From Planctomycetaceae bacterium (GTDB taxonomy: Bacteria > Planctomycetota > Planctomycetia > Planctomycetales > Planctomycetaceae), in the NCBI GenBank assembly GCA_020426325.1, contig JAGQQG010000012.1, positions 20,534 through 84,533 on the forward strand: DNA of 64,000 nucleotides. The letters run 5' to 3'. Below, in pieces: positions 35,053 to 42,895 of the stretch (positions are counted from its first letter, which is position 1; each line of letters opens with the position of its first letter). The notes under the pieces are model-generated. The model was not told where the DNA came from, ran no database searches, and saw only the letters and a program-made list of their open reading frames with translations. Both the position numbers and the translations under genes were made by a program.

Positions 35053-36027
35053 ATGCGTCAATTGCCAGTCGTCAATGTCGGAGTGATCGGCCTCGGAGCC
35101 GACTGGCAAAATCGCTACCTTCCGTCTCTTCAGCAAATGCAGCAGCGACTTCGAGTTGTTGCAGTCCACGATGACGTGGCGATTCGTGCTGTCACAGCCG
35201 CTGAGTTGTTGAATGCAGCACCCATTCTCGGCATTCGCGAACTGCTCGAACGTCGCGATGTTCGTGGCTTTCTTCTTCTGGGAGCCAATTGGCGGGCAGA
35301 CTGGCTGGCACACCAACTGGCCCAACGAGGTCTCCCAGTCTTCGTTGGGCGGGAGGTTCGCTTGTCGGTCGATCAGGTTCAATCCTGGCATCACCAGAGC
35401 GATGAGGAGGGAGTTTCGATTGTCCCGGACTTACCGCTTCGATTTCTCCCGACAATTCTCCGCTTACGAGAGTTGATCGCGACTCAACTTGGTCCCATCG
35501 AATCCATCAGTGCATGTATTCAGTTGGAAGAGGACGAATGGTGGCCGCTGGGATCGCTGACAAACGTTCTCGACTGCTGCCGAGCACTTCTGAATCGCAG
35601 GCTGACAGACATCGAAGTCAAATCACACGATGATCCACCCGGTTCTGCTCGCCTCTTCCTGACATACGCCAAGCGACCTGGATCGAAGTCAAACTCCGCA
35701 GATATTTCTGCCGAATTGAAAATTTCCCGCCATTGGGATCGCGGAACCCCGGGGACTTCGCCCCCCTCCATTGAGTTTGCATGTGAACACGGGACAGTGG
35801 CAATTGGAGGCTCCCGGGATCTTCATTGGACAACTGACGGTCAGACGAAGCAGGAATCCCTGCAGTCCGATCGCAGTGCCACCGAAGTGCTCTTGGATCT
35901 GTTCGCTCGACGGGTGATCGGCGGATTGATTCCCACACCGGATCTCAACGACCTCATGCAAGCGATCAAGGATGCGAACACTGTTCGGGACACGCTTGCG
36001 GAAAGACGGATCAATACGAATCGATGA
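35053..36027 (+). CDS. Gfo/Idh/MocA-like oxidoreductase
   Basis: A 324-residue protein with an N-terminal Rossmann motif (VNVGVIGLGADWQNRYLPSL) and a lineage-typical C-terminal beta domain. The usual EKP motif is not evident: the corresponding region is PVFVGREVRLSVDQ. This points to altered or lost catalysis. The ATG at 35053 starts the Rossmann strand; an upstream start at 34936 adds 39 residues of unlikely composition. The convergent TPR gene ends 9 bp after it. A sugar or cyclitol substrate would be usual for the family. Confidence 0.75.
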   Translation: MRQLPVVNVGVIGLGADWQNRYLPSLQQMQQRLRVVAVHDDVAIRAVTAAELLNAAPILGIRELLERRDVRGFLLLGANWRADWLAHQLAQRGLPVFVGREVRLSVDQVQSWHHQSDEEGVSIVPDLPLRFLPTILRLRELIATQLGPIESISACIQLEEDEWWPLGSLTNVLDCCRALLNRRLTDIEVKSHDDPPGSARLFLTYAKRPGSKSNSADISAELKISRHWDRGTPGTSPPSIEFACEHGTVAIGGSRDLHWTTDGQTKQESLQSDRSATEVLLDLFARRVIGGLIPTPDLNDLMQAIKDANTVRDTLAERRINTNR

Positions 36028-36035
36028 TGGAATCG

Positions 36036-37190
36036 TCAGCGTGCTACCCGGAATGGCTTGCCATCTTTGAACAGCTGCAAGCGTGCTTCGGCCGCTTCTC
36101 TCGAGTCTTGGTCGAGCAATGTGATCGCCTGCTCTTCGGTTTTCACGGCTGACTCAAAGTCACCTGTCTCAGCAAGTGCTGCGGCCAGTGTGTCCACATA
36201 TTCTCCGTTCTGGTGCTTTGTGAGTTCACACGCATACTTCGCATACTCGACTGCCCGTTCGCCGTTCCTGAACTCCTCGTCTGGACAGGTCGCCATCAGC
36301 CAGGCTGCATCGTTGAACGCTTGAGGGGAACCGGGTGAGATTGTGACCGCCTGATAATAGTCTTGAAGTGCATCGGCATAATCTCCCAGTTGAACCCGTG
36401 CATATCCGCGATTCGCATAGGCATCGCCGTAACTCTCAAAGTGATGGATTGCCTCTGTGTAATCCCTGATCGCTTTATCGATGTCCCCTTGTTTCCGAAG
36501 GGTGACTCCTCGATTGTTGTAGGCTTCAGCGTACCGAGGATTGAGTCGGATGGCGTGTGTCGTATCTTCGATCGCTCGATCCAGATTGCCCATCGCTGCC
36601 CAGACGAGCGCCCGGTTGTTGTATGCCAACGAGTTCTCAACATCGATCTCAATGGCACGATTGTAGTCGTCCATCGCGGCTCGAAAGTCGTTCAGCTGGT
36701 AGTAGGCGTTGCCGCGATTGACGAAGACGGATGAAGTCGTGAGCCCCAATCGGATGGCTTCAGTAAAGTCTTCGAGAGCCTTCGCCGTCTCATTTTGCGC
36801 CAGTCGGGCAACGCCGCGATGCTGAAGAGCTTCAGCATTCGGCTTCTCATTCAGAATCGCATTGAAATGGGATTCTGACCGCTCGATCGGCACCACCTGA
36901 TCGCTCCGCACCCAGGCATTGACGCGCGGCACGAACAGCCACCCATCTTTCTCCTCGGTGTATCGGTAAACAGTTCCAAGGGGGACTTTTCCCTGCGATT
37001 TCTCCCCTAGAAACCCCTCCGCATCATCAGTGGTGACCTGGATGGTGTGTGACGCAGAGAACGGTTGTTTCTCTGCCTTTTTAGTTTCAACTGTTTCTTC
37101 AACCGCAAGCGCCGAATTAACAAAATTGAGAAAAATGGCAGATTTTACAAAAACAATCGCCACATGCTTGACTTGCCTATTCAGTCTCAT
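36036..37190 (-). CDS. Exported TPR-repeat protein
   Basis: A 384-residue protein with an N-terminal leader (VAIVFVKSAIFLNFVNSALA). Residues about 45-105 look like an SH3-like beta domain (YRYTEEKDGWLFVPRVNAWV). Residues about 115-370 carry six or seven tetratricopeptide repeats, e.g. AYNNRALVWAAMGNLDRAIE and AYANRGYARVQLGDYADAL. The TPR superhelix probably scaffolds other secreted proteins. It is transcribed away from the YTV protein gene, with 224 bp between starts. Confidence 0.82.
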   Translation of the reverse strand: MRLNRQVKHVAIVFVKSAIFLNFVNSALAVEETVETKKAEKQPFSASHTIQVTTDDAEGFLGEKSQGKVPLGTVYRYTEEKDGWLFVPRVNAWVRSDQVVPIERSESHFNAILNEKPNAEALQHRGVARLAQNETAKALEDFTEAIRLGLTTSSVFVNRGNAYYQLNDFRAAMDDYNRAIEIDVENSLAYNNRALVWAAMGNLDRAIEDTTHAIRLNPRYAEAYNNRGVTLRKQGDIDKAIRDYTEAIHHFESYGDAYANRGYARVQLGDYADALQDYYQAVTISPGSPQAFNDAAWLMATCPDEEFRNGERAVEYAKYACELTKHQNGEYVDTLAAALAETGDFESAVKTEEQAITLLDQDSREAAEARLQLFKDGKPFRVAR

Positions 37191-37274
37191 TGAAATAGCT
37201 ATTGTTATCCGTCTACGTTTTGTGATTAATCAACATCTGCTACCCAGCTTTCCCATTGTAGTCTGGTAGGTTGT

Positions 37275-37309
37275 TTGGGGACAAATAGTTTCGTGAGCAT
37301 TGTCCCCAA
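37275..37309. repeat. 10-bp inverted repeat upstream of the YTV gene
   Basis: TTGGGGACAA and TTGTCCCCAA form perfect arms around a 15-base spacer. It lies between the divergent TPR and YTV genes, about 105 bp before the YTV start. A second, smaller repeat (TGTCAG-N7-CTGACA) follows at about 37358-37376. It could be an operator or an mRNA hairpin. Confidence 0.45.
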
Positions 37310-37414
37310 CCAGTCACCTGACCGCAGCCGGAATAAGCCTTACCAAACGAAACGTCTGTCAGTCAGGCTCTGACACATTCCAATTTATTTTACGCCCCAA
37401 GAGGAGGACCACTG

Positions 37415-38935
37415 ATGACCCGAATGTTGTTTACGTTGACTGCCATGGCTGCCATGGTAGCAACATCCGCCCAAGCAGGAGACTGTGGCAACTGCTACAG
37501 CTCATGTGGAACCGCAGCGTGTGGTTCTTGCGGAGGATGTGACACTGGTTGCGGCGACGCCTGTGGCGGCGCACCGGCCAGTTGTGGTGACGGTTGCTAT
37601 TCAACCGTCGAATGCACTGTGATGGTGCCCCAGCAGGTGACCGAGTACCGCACCGTCTGCCGGACTGCTTACCGTCAGGAGCAGCGTGAGCGGACCTACA
37701 CCGTGTACAAGCAGGTTCCTCGCACCGAGACCAAGACTCGGACCGTGAGCTACCACACCTGGGAAGATCGCACCCGCGAAGAATCTTACACCGTTTGTGA
37801 AAACGTGTGGGAAGAAAAGACCCAGTCTTACAAGGTTTGCGTTCCTTACACTGAAGAGCGTCAGGGAACTCGCACCGTCTGCAAGCAGGTCTGGGAAGAT
37901 CAGACTCAAGAGTACACAGTTCAGGTTCCTTACACCGAAGAGCGTCAGGGATCTCGCACTGTTTACAAGCCGGTCTGGGAAGAGAAGACCCAGGACTACA
38001 CAGTCCAAGTTCCTTACACCGAAGAGCGTCAGGGAACCCGCACTGTTTACAAGCCGGTTTGGGAAGAGAAAACCCAGGAGTACACAGTCCAAGTTCCTTA
38101 CACCGAAGAGCGGACTGGCTACAAGAGTGTCTGGGATACGGTTCAGGAAACACACTACCGTACCGTCTCTCGTGATGCCGGTCATTGGGTGACCCAGCAG
38201 GTTGCTGATCCTTGCAATCCGTGCTGCGTGCGTTGCTGCCGTAAGTGGTGCCCGCAAGTCGTTTGCGAGCAGGTTCCCTACACGGTCTGCAAGAAAGTCT
38301 GCCGTCAGGAGCCGTACACCTACACGGTGACGCTCTGTCGTCCGGAAGTTCGCACTCGGTCCTACAAGGTCTGCACGCAGGTCGCAGAGCAGCAGCCGTA
38401 CACCTACACGGTCAGCCTCTGTCGCGCCGAGACCCGTACCCGGACCTACAAGGTCTGCACGCAGGTCGCCGAGCAGCAGCCGTACACCTACACGGTTAAT
38501 CTCTGCCGTCCTGAGACCCGGACCCGGACCTACAAGGTCTGCAAGAACGTCTCGGTTGAAGAGCCGTACACGTACACGGTCTGCCTGCATCGTTGGGAAG
38601 ATCGCACTCGGTCCTACAAGGTTTGCAAGCAGGTTCCCGTTCAGAAGACTCGCGTCGTGAGCTATAAGGTTTGTGTTCCGCAAACTCGCGAAGAGTCCTA
38701 TGACGTGACCGTTTACGACTCCGTTCCTGAGCAGAAGACCCAGGCTTACACCGTCTGCGTCCCCTACCAGGTCCAAGAGCAGGTTCCGTACACCACCTGC
38801 AAGATGGTCCCGACAACCGTGACCAAGCAGGTTTACTCTGGTGGTAGCTGCGGCGGCAATGGCTGTGGCAGCTGCGGATCTTCCTGTGGTAGCTGTGGCT
38901 CATCCTGCGGTGGATGCAGCTCCTGCGGTAACTGA
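37415..38935 (+). CDS. YTV-repeat cysteine-rich cell-surface protein
   Basis: A 506-residue protein of the planctomycete YTV family, reported in the cell-wall fraction of Rhodopirellula. After a leader (TLTAMAAMVATSAQAGD) comes a Cys/Gly-rich block. Then there are two sets of 28-residue repeats: VPYTEERQGTRTV...QEYTVQ (four copies) and PYTYTV.LCR.E.RTR.YKVC (four copies). The C-terminus is again Cys/Gly/Ser-rich (GSCGSSCGSCGSS). The many paired cysteines suggest disulfide cross-linking in the wall. A strong AGAGGAGGA site precedes the ATG, consistent with high expression, and a strong terminator follows. Confidence 0.93.
   Translation: MTRMLFTLTAMAAMVATSAQAGDCGNCYSSCGTAACGSCGGCDTGCGDACGGAPASCGDGCYSTVECTVMVPQQVTEYRTVCRTAYRQEQRERTYTVYKQVPRTETKTRTVSYHTWEDRTREESYTVCENVWEEKTQSYKVCVPYTEERQGTRTVCKQVWEDQTQEYTVQVPYTEERQGSRTVYKPVWEEKTQDYTVQVPYTEERQGTRTVYKPVWEEKTQEYTVQVPYTEERTGYKSVWDTVQETHYRTVSRDAGHWVTQQVADPCNPCCVRCCRKWCPQVVCEQVPYTVCKKVCRQEPYTYTVTLCRPEVRTRSYKVCTQVAEQQPYTYTVSLCRAETRTRTYKVCTQVAEQQPYTYTVNLCRPETRTRTYKVCKNVSVEEPYTYTVCLHRWEDRTRSYKVCKQVPVQKTRVVSYKVCVPQTREESYDVTVYDSVPEQKTQAYTVCVPYQVQEQVPYTTCKMVPTTVTKQVYSGGSCGGNGCGSCGSSCGSCGSSCGGCSSCGN
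37841..38176 (+). repeat. 84-bp tandem repeat, set A (four copies)
   Basis: Copies begin near 37841, 37925, 38009 and 38093, each exactly 84 bp (28 codons) apart, beginning GTTCCTTACAC. The middle copies are nearly identical at DNA level, indicating recent duplication or gene conversion; the fourth diverges in its second half. Confidence 0.85.
38312..38647 (+). repeat. 84-bp tandem repeat, set B (four copies)
   Basis: Copies begin near 38312, 38396, 38480 and 38564, also 84 bp apart, beginning CCGTACAC. They encode PYTYTV...CR followed by RTR.YKVC. The unit length is the same as set A although the sequence differs. Confidence 0.85.
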
Positions 38936-38998
38936 CTGAAGCTCGGCTCACAACTTGCTCGGCCTGAAGGAGCGAGTTGGGAGTTTGAAGAAAACGTT

Positions 38999-39033
38999 AA
39001 AACGCCTCGTATGACAGTCATACGAGGCGTTTT
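38999..39033 (+). terminator. Strong intrinsic terminator after the YTV gene
   Basis: A 16-bp perfect stem (AAAACGCCTCGTATGA / TCATACGAGGCGTTTT) with a 3-base loop begins 64 bp after the YTV stop codon and ends in T-rich sequence. Confidence 0.85.
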
Positions 39034-39310
39034 CTATTTGTCTCCATCACAGTTGAATCATGTCGGAGACCGGTCCTTTGTCGGACCACAACTCTTGCGA
39101 CTGCCGCTCATCCGATATCAGCATCCAGTTCACATCGGCCTGCAGTCATTCCCTCGAATTGACAGAGACGACTTTGCGCGAGAGCAGGAGATGGAAAGCC
39201 GCTGAGCCTTGCGATAAGATGAATCGTATACGATTCGTGAGACAGGTTTTGCCGGACTTCGTATCGGCAATGTTGTACTTGAACTGATCAGTGGAAGAGG
39301 AGGAGGTCCG

Positions 39311-39934
39311 ATGCGATTTCACATTGCAGCATGCGGGTTGGCGTTCGTGCTTGGCTGGACTGCGATGGGTCTTGCTGAAGAGAGTGAGGGACTCACGCCT
39401 GAACAACAACAGGCGGTCGACGCTCTCAAGGCACTCGGCGGAAACGTCATGCCAATCGCTCAGAACGATGATCGTCTGGACATAACGCTGCATCTGGCAG
39501 ACCAGGACGTCACAGACGAGCATCTTGCACTTGTTGCACAGTTGCCAAAAGTTGCGTGGCTCAATCTGGCGGGAACAAAGATCACCGACGCCGGACTGCA
39601 GCATCTGGCTGGTTTAACAACTCTGGAGAAACTCCATCTGGAGAAGACGGCCATCACCGACGCCGGACTGGAACATCTGAAAGGCCTCAAATCACTGGTC
39701 TACCTCAACGTGTACGGTACTAAAGTGACCGATGCGGGTCTCAAGCATCTCTACGGGCTGAAGAATCTGCGTCATCTGTATGTTTGGCATACGGAGTGTA
39801 CGCCCGAGGGGATCATGAAGCTGGTCGCCAAATTCTCGCCGCTTGAGGTGGTGGGAGCCCTCGAACTGACTCCTGCCGAGGTGCCGGCAGAAGAACCTGC
39901 TGCTGAAGAGGAAAAAACTGAGGGCGACAATTGA
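39311..39934 (+). CDS. Secreted leucine-rich repeat protein
   Basis: A 207-residue exported protein with leader FHIAACGLAFVLGWTAMGLA. Residues about 60-170 carry four leucine-rich repeats of the plain 24-residue type (VAWLNLAGTKITDAGLQHLAGL and relatives, with TDAGL as repeated motif). The C-terminus is an acidic Glu/Ala/Pro tail. LRRs of this kind mediate protein contacts. GGAGGAGG lies just upstream of the ATG. It appears monocistronic, with a terminator after it. Confidence 0.87.
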   Translation: MRFHIAACGLAFVLGWTAMGLAEESEGLTPEQQQAVDALKALGGNVMPIAQNDDRLDITLHLADQDVTDEHLALVAQLPKVAWLNLAGTKITDAGLQHLAGLTTLEKLHLEKTAITDAGLEHLKGLKSLVYLNVYGTKVTDAGLKHLYGLKNLRHLYVWHTECTPEGIMKLVAKFSPLEVVGALELTPAEVPAEEPAAEEEKTEGDN

Positions 39935-39950
39935 TGATGGTTCAAAAAAC

Positions 39951-39982
39951 AAAGGGCGCCTGTGAATCACAGGTGCCCTTTT
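39951..39982 (+). terminator. Intrinsic terminator after the LRR gene
   Basis: AAAGGGCGCCTGTGA pairs with TCACAGGTGCCCTTT (one G-T pair), followed by a short T-run. It lies 17 bp after the LRR stop codon and may act on both strands, since the next gene is convergent. Confidence 0.82.
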
Positions 39983-40031
39983 GACTTTCTCGTGGTTCAG
40001 CTTTCAGCAACATCTCTCACAGAGCAACCTC

Positions 40032-40595
40032 TCAGTGCTCGTGACCTGCTTCCCCCTCATGGTCATGCTCGTCGTGGTCATGTTCCAGCGCGCCCGTGTA
40101 GCTGTCTCCGTTGATCTCCACGGTGACGCTGCCGTGCAGGTCTTCGATGTCCTTGATCGCTGCGACGGTCTCTCCAGTCGCTGAAAACCTTGACGCCTGA
40201 CCTTCCGCATCGCCCTCTTGTGGTTCAGCGGCCAAAGTAATCGGCTCTCCTCCTTCAACTGCAAACTCGATTTGTTCCAGCGGCACAGCCACAGTGTTCT
40301 CAGCATGGGCATCGAGTACGTAGACCACGAGACGCTCGTTGTTCGGCTCAAAAACAACCTCTGCATTGTAGAGATGGTCGCCCAACTCGATCAGGTGTCC
40401 CCCATGAGGAGCCTCGTGGTGATGGTGTTCGTCTTCGTGAACATGGGCTTCGGCCTGCTCCACTTCCTTCTCGGTGACGGGAGCATACCCCCCCCCCTGA
40501 TCGCATCCAGACTGGAAAGAAAACCCGATTATCCCCAGGAGGGCAAACGAATGCGGAAGACATCGCAATGATTGTGACAAGACTTGAAAACGCAT
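40032..40595 (-). CDS. His-rich lipoprotein, likely metal-binding
   Basis: A 187-residue exported protein. The N-terminal segment LLGIIGFSFQSGC resembles a lipobox, so lipid anchoring is likely. It has a His/Glu cluster near the N-terminus (HVHEDEHHHHEAPHGGH) and a second His/Asp cluster at the C-terminus (EHDHDEHDHEGEAGHEH). Between them is a beta-rich domain. The clusters suggest binding of Zn, Ni, Cu or Co in the periplasm; this is inferred from composition alone. The gene is convergent with the LRR gene. Confidence 0.75.
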   Translation of the reverse strand: MRFQVLSQSLRCLPHSFALLGIIGFSFQSGCDQGGGYAPVTEKEVEQAEAHVHEDEHHHHEAPHGGHLIELGDHLYNAEVVFEPNNERLVVYVLDAHAENTVAVPLEQIEFAVEGGEPITLAAEPQEGDAEGQASRFSATGETVAAIKDIEDLHGSVTVEINGDSYTGALEHDHDEHDHEGEAGHEH

Positions 40596-40919
40596 AAGAC
40601 TCCTTCATTACTTTACAAGAACGGGTGATCATGAATGGGAGATCGTCGCGAGCAGAGCCGCGCCGATGGGCCTATTCTTGGAGCGAGTCCCGCTGACGTC
40701 AATGTCGCGGGGACCACAATCGGAACGATTGGTCCGAGCAGATCTGATCAAATCGCTTGAAAGGCAGTCTGAACCAGCAATCGATCGACCACAAACTCCA
40801 TGTCCGGACCGTTTGGTAGATCAGCGAACGAATCCAGGATGTCGAAGTAGAAGAACGGTGAGCAGAGAGAGTCAGCCGTCTGTTCGTGATTTTTTGCGAC
40901 GGGATCAATCCGACGAGAA

Positions 40920-41069
40920 TCAGCGGCGGACCGAATTCTTCATCAGGATCCAGCCGAACACACCGATGCTGAGCAGGAGCATTCCATACTCTGATGGTCC
41001 CATATCGTTCCAGCCGTCGACAAAGAAGTCGCGATACCAGCGCATATAGTACATGAATCCCTGATACAT
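40920..41069 (-). CDS. 49-residue membrane peptide
   Basis: A reverse-strand small ORF starting MYQGFMYYMRWYRDFFVDGW, with one membrane segment (YGMLLLSIGVFGWILM) and a basic end (KNSVRR). GAGGT lies 6 bases ahead of the ATG. The composition (aromatic and charged N-terminus, stop after a basic tail) looks like a genuine single-span protein, and no better gene competes for this stretch. It lies between the His-rich lipoprotein and the polytopic protein, both reverse strand. No family is recognised. Confidence 0.55.
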   Translation of the reverse strand: MYQGFMYYMRWYRDFFVDGWNDMGPSEYGMLLLSIGVFGWILMKNSVRR

Positions 41070-41206
41070 CGGTCGACCTCGCAGCGAAGTTGGACTGTTG
41101 CAGTTGCAACGTCATTGGGCACAGTGAAGCAGATGCAAAATTGCAACACTCCGCAATAAACCTAGGTCGGAATCGGTCACTGGGCAAATCGCAGCCTGAC
41201 GATTGT

Positions 41207-42802
41207 TCACGGAGTGGCCTGCTCGACCATCAATTCTGAAAAGTGAAACCCGTCGATCCGCAGGACCGTTACAACGCATACGACCATCTGGGCTGCGAGG
41301 AGCCACGTCGACATTGAAAGTCCCAGCCGGGATTCCTGCGTTTCGTTTCCTCGTTTCACGAGTCGTTCCATTGCGGCTGCCATACTCATGACGACCCAGG
41401 GCATCAGAAACACCCAGAGCCGGGCCGCTTCACCCATGTTCTTTCCCGACACGAGTAACAGCCCCCACACCACACAGAATGCGAAAGGCAGGCTCGCTCG
41501 ATGCGACCTCCACCTGCCCTCCTGCACCAAGTCCCTGAGTGACCAGACCACCATGACGACGATCGGAAGGCCGACGCTGAATGCCAACTCTCCCGGATTC
41601 AAGAGCAGCCACTTCCACCAGGTCCGCACGTTGTGATCGTAGAACAAGGCATGATTGGAAAGGTTCCATCGCCAGACGTTGGTCAGGTTGATGTCGTATG
41701 CCCATGCCAAGAGCAGCGTTGGCAGGATGAAACCAGTTGCACCGGAGGCCAGGAGTAAGAGTTGTTGACTGATTGTCGGCGAGACTCGCCCCTCGGACTC
41801 GTTAATGGAAATCGGTTGAGGTCGAGTAACAAACCATTCCCAAGCAGTCATCGCCACCATCAAGGCTGCCACGGTTACAAACGCCAGGCTGAGAAGCATC
41901 CCGACCCATAGCGTCACTCCGGCAGCGATCGCCCACATCAGTGAACGACGATCACAGGCCGTCATCCAGCAGGCTGCTGTTGTGACCGAAAGCATGGGAA
42001 AGAGTGTATCGGACTTGGGATGAAACACTGCGATGGCAGGAACCAGCGGCCACATCCCGGCAACCAGCCACGCAACACGTGCGGAGTAGTTTCGACGAGT
42101 GAGTTTGTAAACACCAACCACGGTCGTAGCGGTAGCGAACATCGTCAGGAGAGACGCCAGCCAGATTGTCGCCTCGTCAGCCGGTTTGACGATGACTCCG
42201 CTTCCTGCGGAGAACGACCGGATCGATTCCAGCGAGTCGTAAACGGACCTCGGACATGTCGACAAGACCGCTTCGCTAAACTTGGGTGACGACTCACAGA
42301 GCTGAAGGAGTCCTTGATAACCCAGGGTCAAGCCGGGAGGATGAGTCCCGATGTGCAGATAGTCCTGCTCAGCCAACAACTCTTCATAGCTGGAGAGGAA
42401 CTCAGCCGTACTCGACACGTCGTTCTTTGCCTGCCAGTAGTATCCGGACGAACGCGGATAGAACAACACATACGGGACCTTGCCCAGGTTGGCGGGAGCG
42501 GGCACACTCTCTTGTAGACACAAGATCCACGCGAACCCTGCTCCGACGAGCATCAGCAGCAACCCCAGCGTCGCAGTCCGAGTGGACGAATCGATTCGCC
42601 CACTCCCCCATGCCACGAACGCGACATATGCACTTCCGAAGGCCAGTCCCACGACGGTCCCGATGATCAGATCCGGCCCACCCGAAATTCTTGGCCATGT
42701 CCACTCGCCGGGGATGCCAAGCGGAAGGGATGTCGCCCACAACAGCAGAAATGTTACGGCAACTGTCGCTGCCAGTGTGATGCCAAATCCGCGACGGTTC
42801 AT
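41207..42802 (-). CDS. Polytopic membrane protein, possibly GT-C-like
   Basis: A 531-residue protein with about twelve hydrophobic segments. A large loop after the third or fourth segment contains EQDYLHIGTHPPGLTLGY, and later loops contain RRNYSARVAWLVAGMWPLVPAI and NHALFYDHNVRTW. The organisation (many helices and long first outer loops with conserved His/Pro) recalls glycosyltransferase-C proteins, but I see no clear catalytic Asp motif, so this is a suggestion only. The metalloprotease gene is just upstream on the same strand, 93 bp away. Confidence 0.65.
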   Translation of the reverse strand: MNRRGFGITLAATVAVTFLLLWATSLPLGIPGEWTWPRISGGPDLIIGTVVGLAFGSAYVAFVAWGSGRIDSSTRTATLGLLLMLVGAGFAWILCLQESVPAPANLGKVPYVLFYPRSSGYYWQAKNDVSSTAEFLSSYEELLAEQDYLHIGTHPPGLTLGYQGLLQLCESSPKFSEAVLSTCPRSVYDSLESIRSFSAGSGVIVKPADEATIWLASLLTMFATATTVVGVYKLTRRNYSARVAWLVAGMWPLVPAIAVFHPKSDTLFPMLSVTTAACWMTACDRRSLMWAIAAGVTLWVGMLLSLAFVTVAALMVAMTAWEWFVTRPQPISINESEGRVSPTISQQLLLLASGATGFILPTLLLAWAYDINLTNVWRWNLSNHALFYDHNVRTWWKWLLLNPGELAFSVGLPIVVMVVWSLRDLVQEGRWRSHRASLPFAFCVVWGLLLVSGKNMGEAARLWVFLMPWVVMSMAAAMERLVKRGNETQESRLGLSMSTWLLAAQMVVCVVTVLRIDGFHFSELMVEQATP

Positions 42803-42895
42803 CCAGTCATCACACTCTTGGAGGCAGGTAAAGTGCAGCCAGCCACATCATGAACGATGTGGCTGGACTGTGATTGATGAAGGCAGAGGCGAAGA

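Noticed and set aside
37841..38647. Direct repeats considered as a CRISPR-like array
   Set aside because: Units are contiguous, in frame and 84 bp without spacers; they encode protein repeats.
37601..38776. Reverse open frame (391 codons) opposite the YTV gene
   Set aside because: Its Leu/Arg-rich repeats come from the 84-bp repeats read backwards; there is no start signal.
40699..41187. Reverse open frame (162 codons) across the 49-residue peptide
   Set aside because: Its composition is not protein-like, and the shorter peptide in another frame has a ribosome-binding site and a membrane segment.
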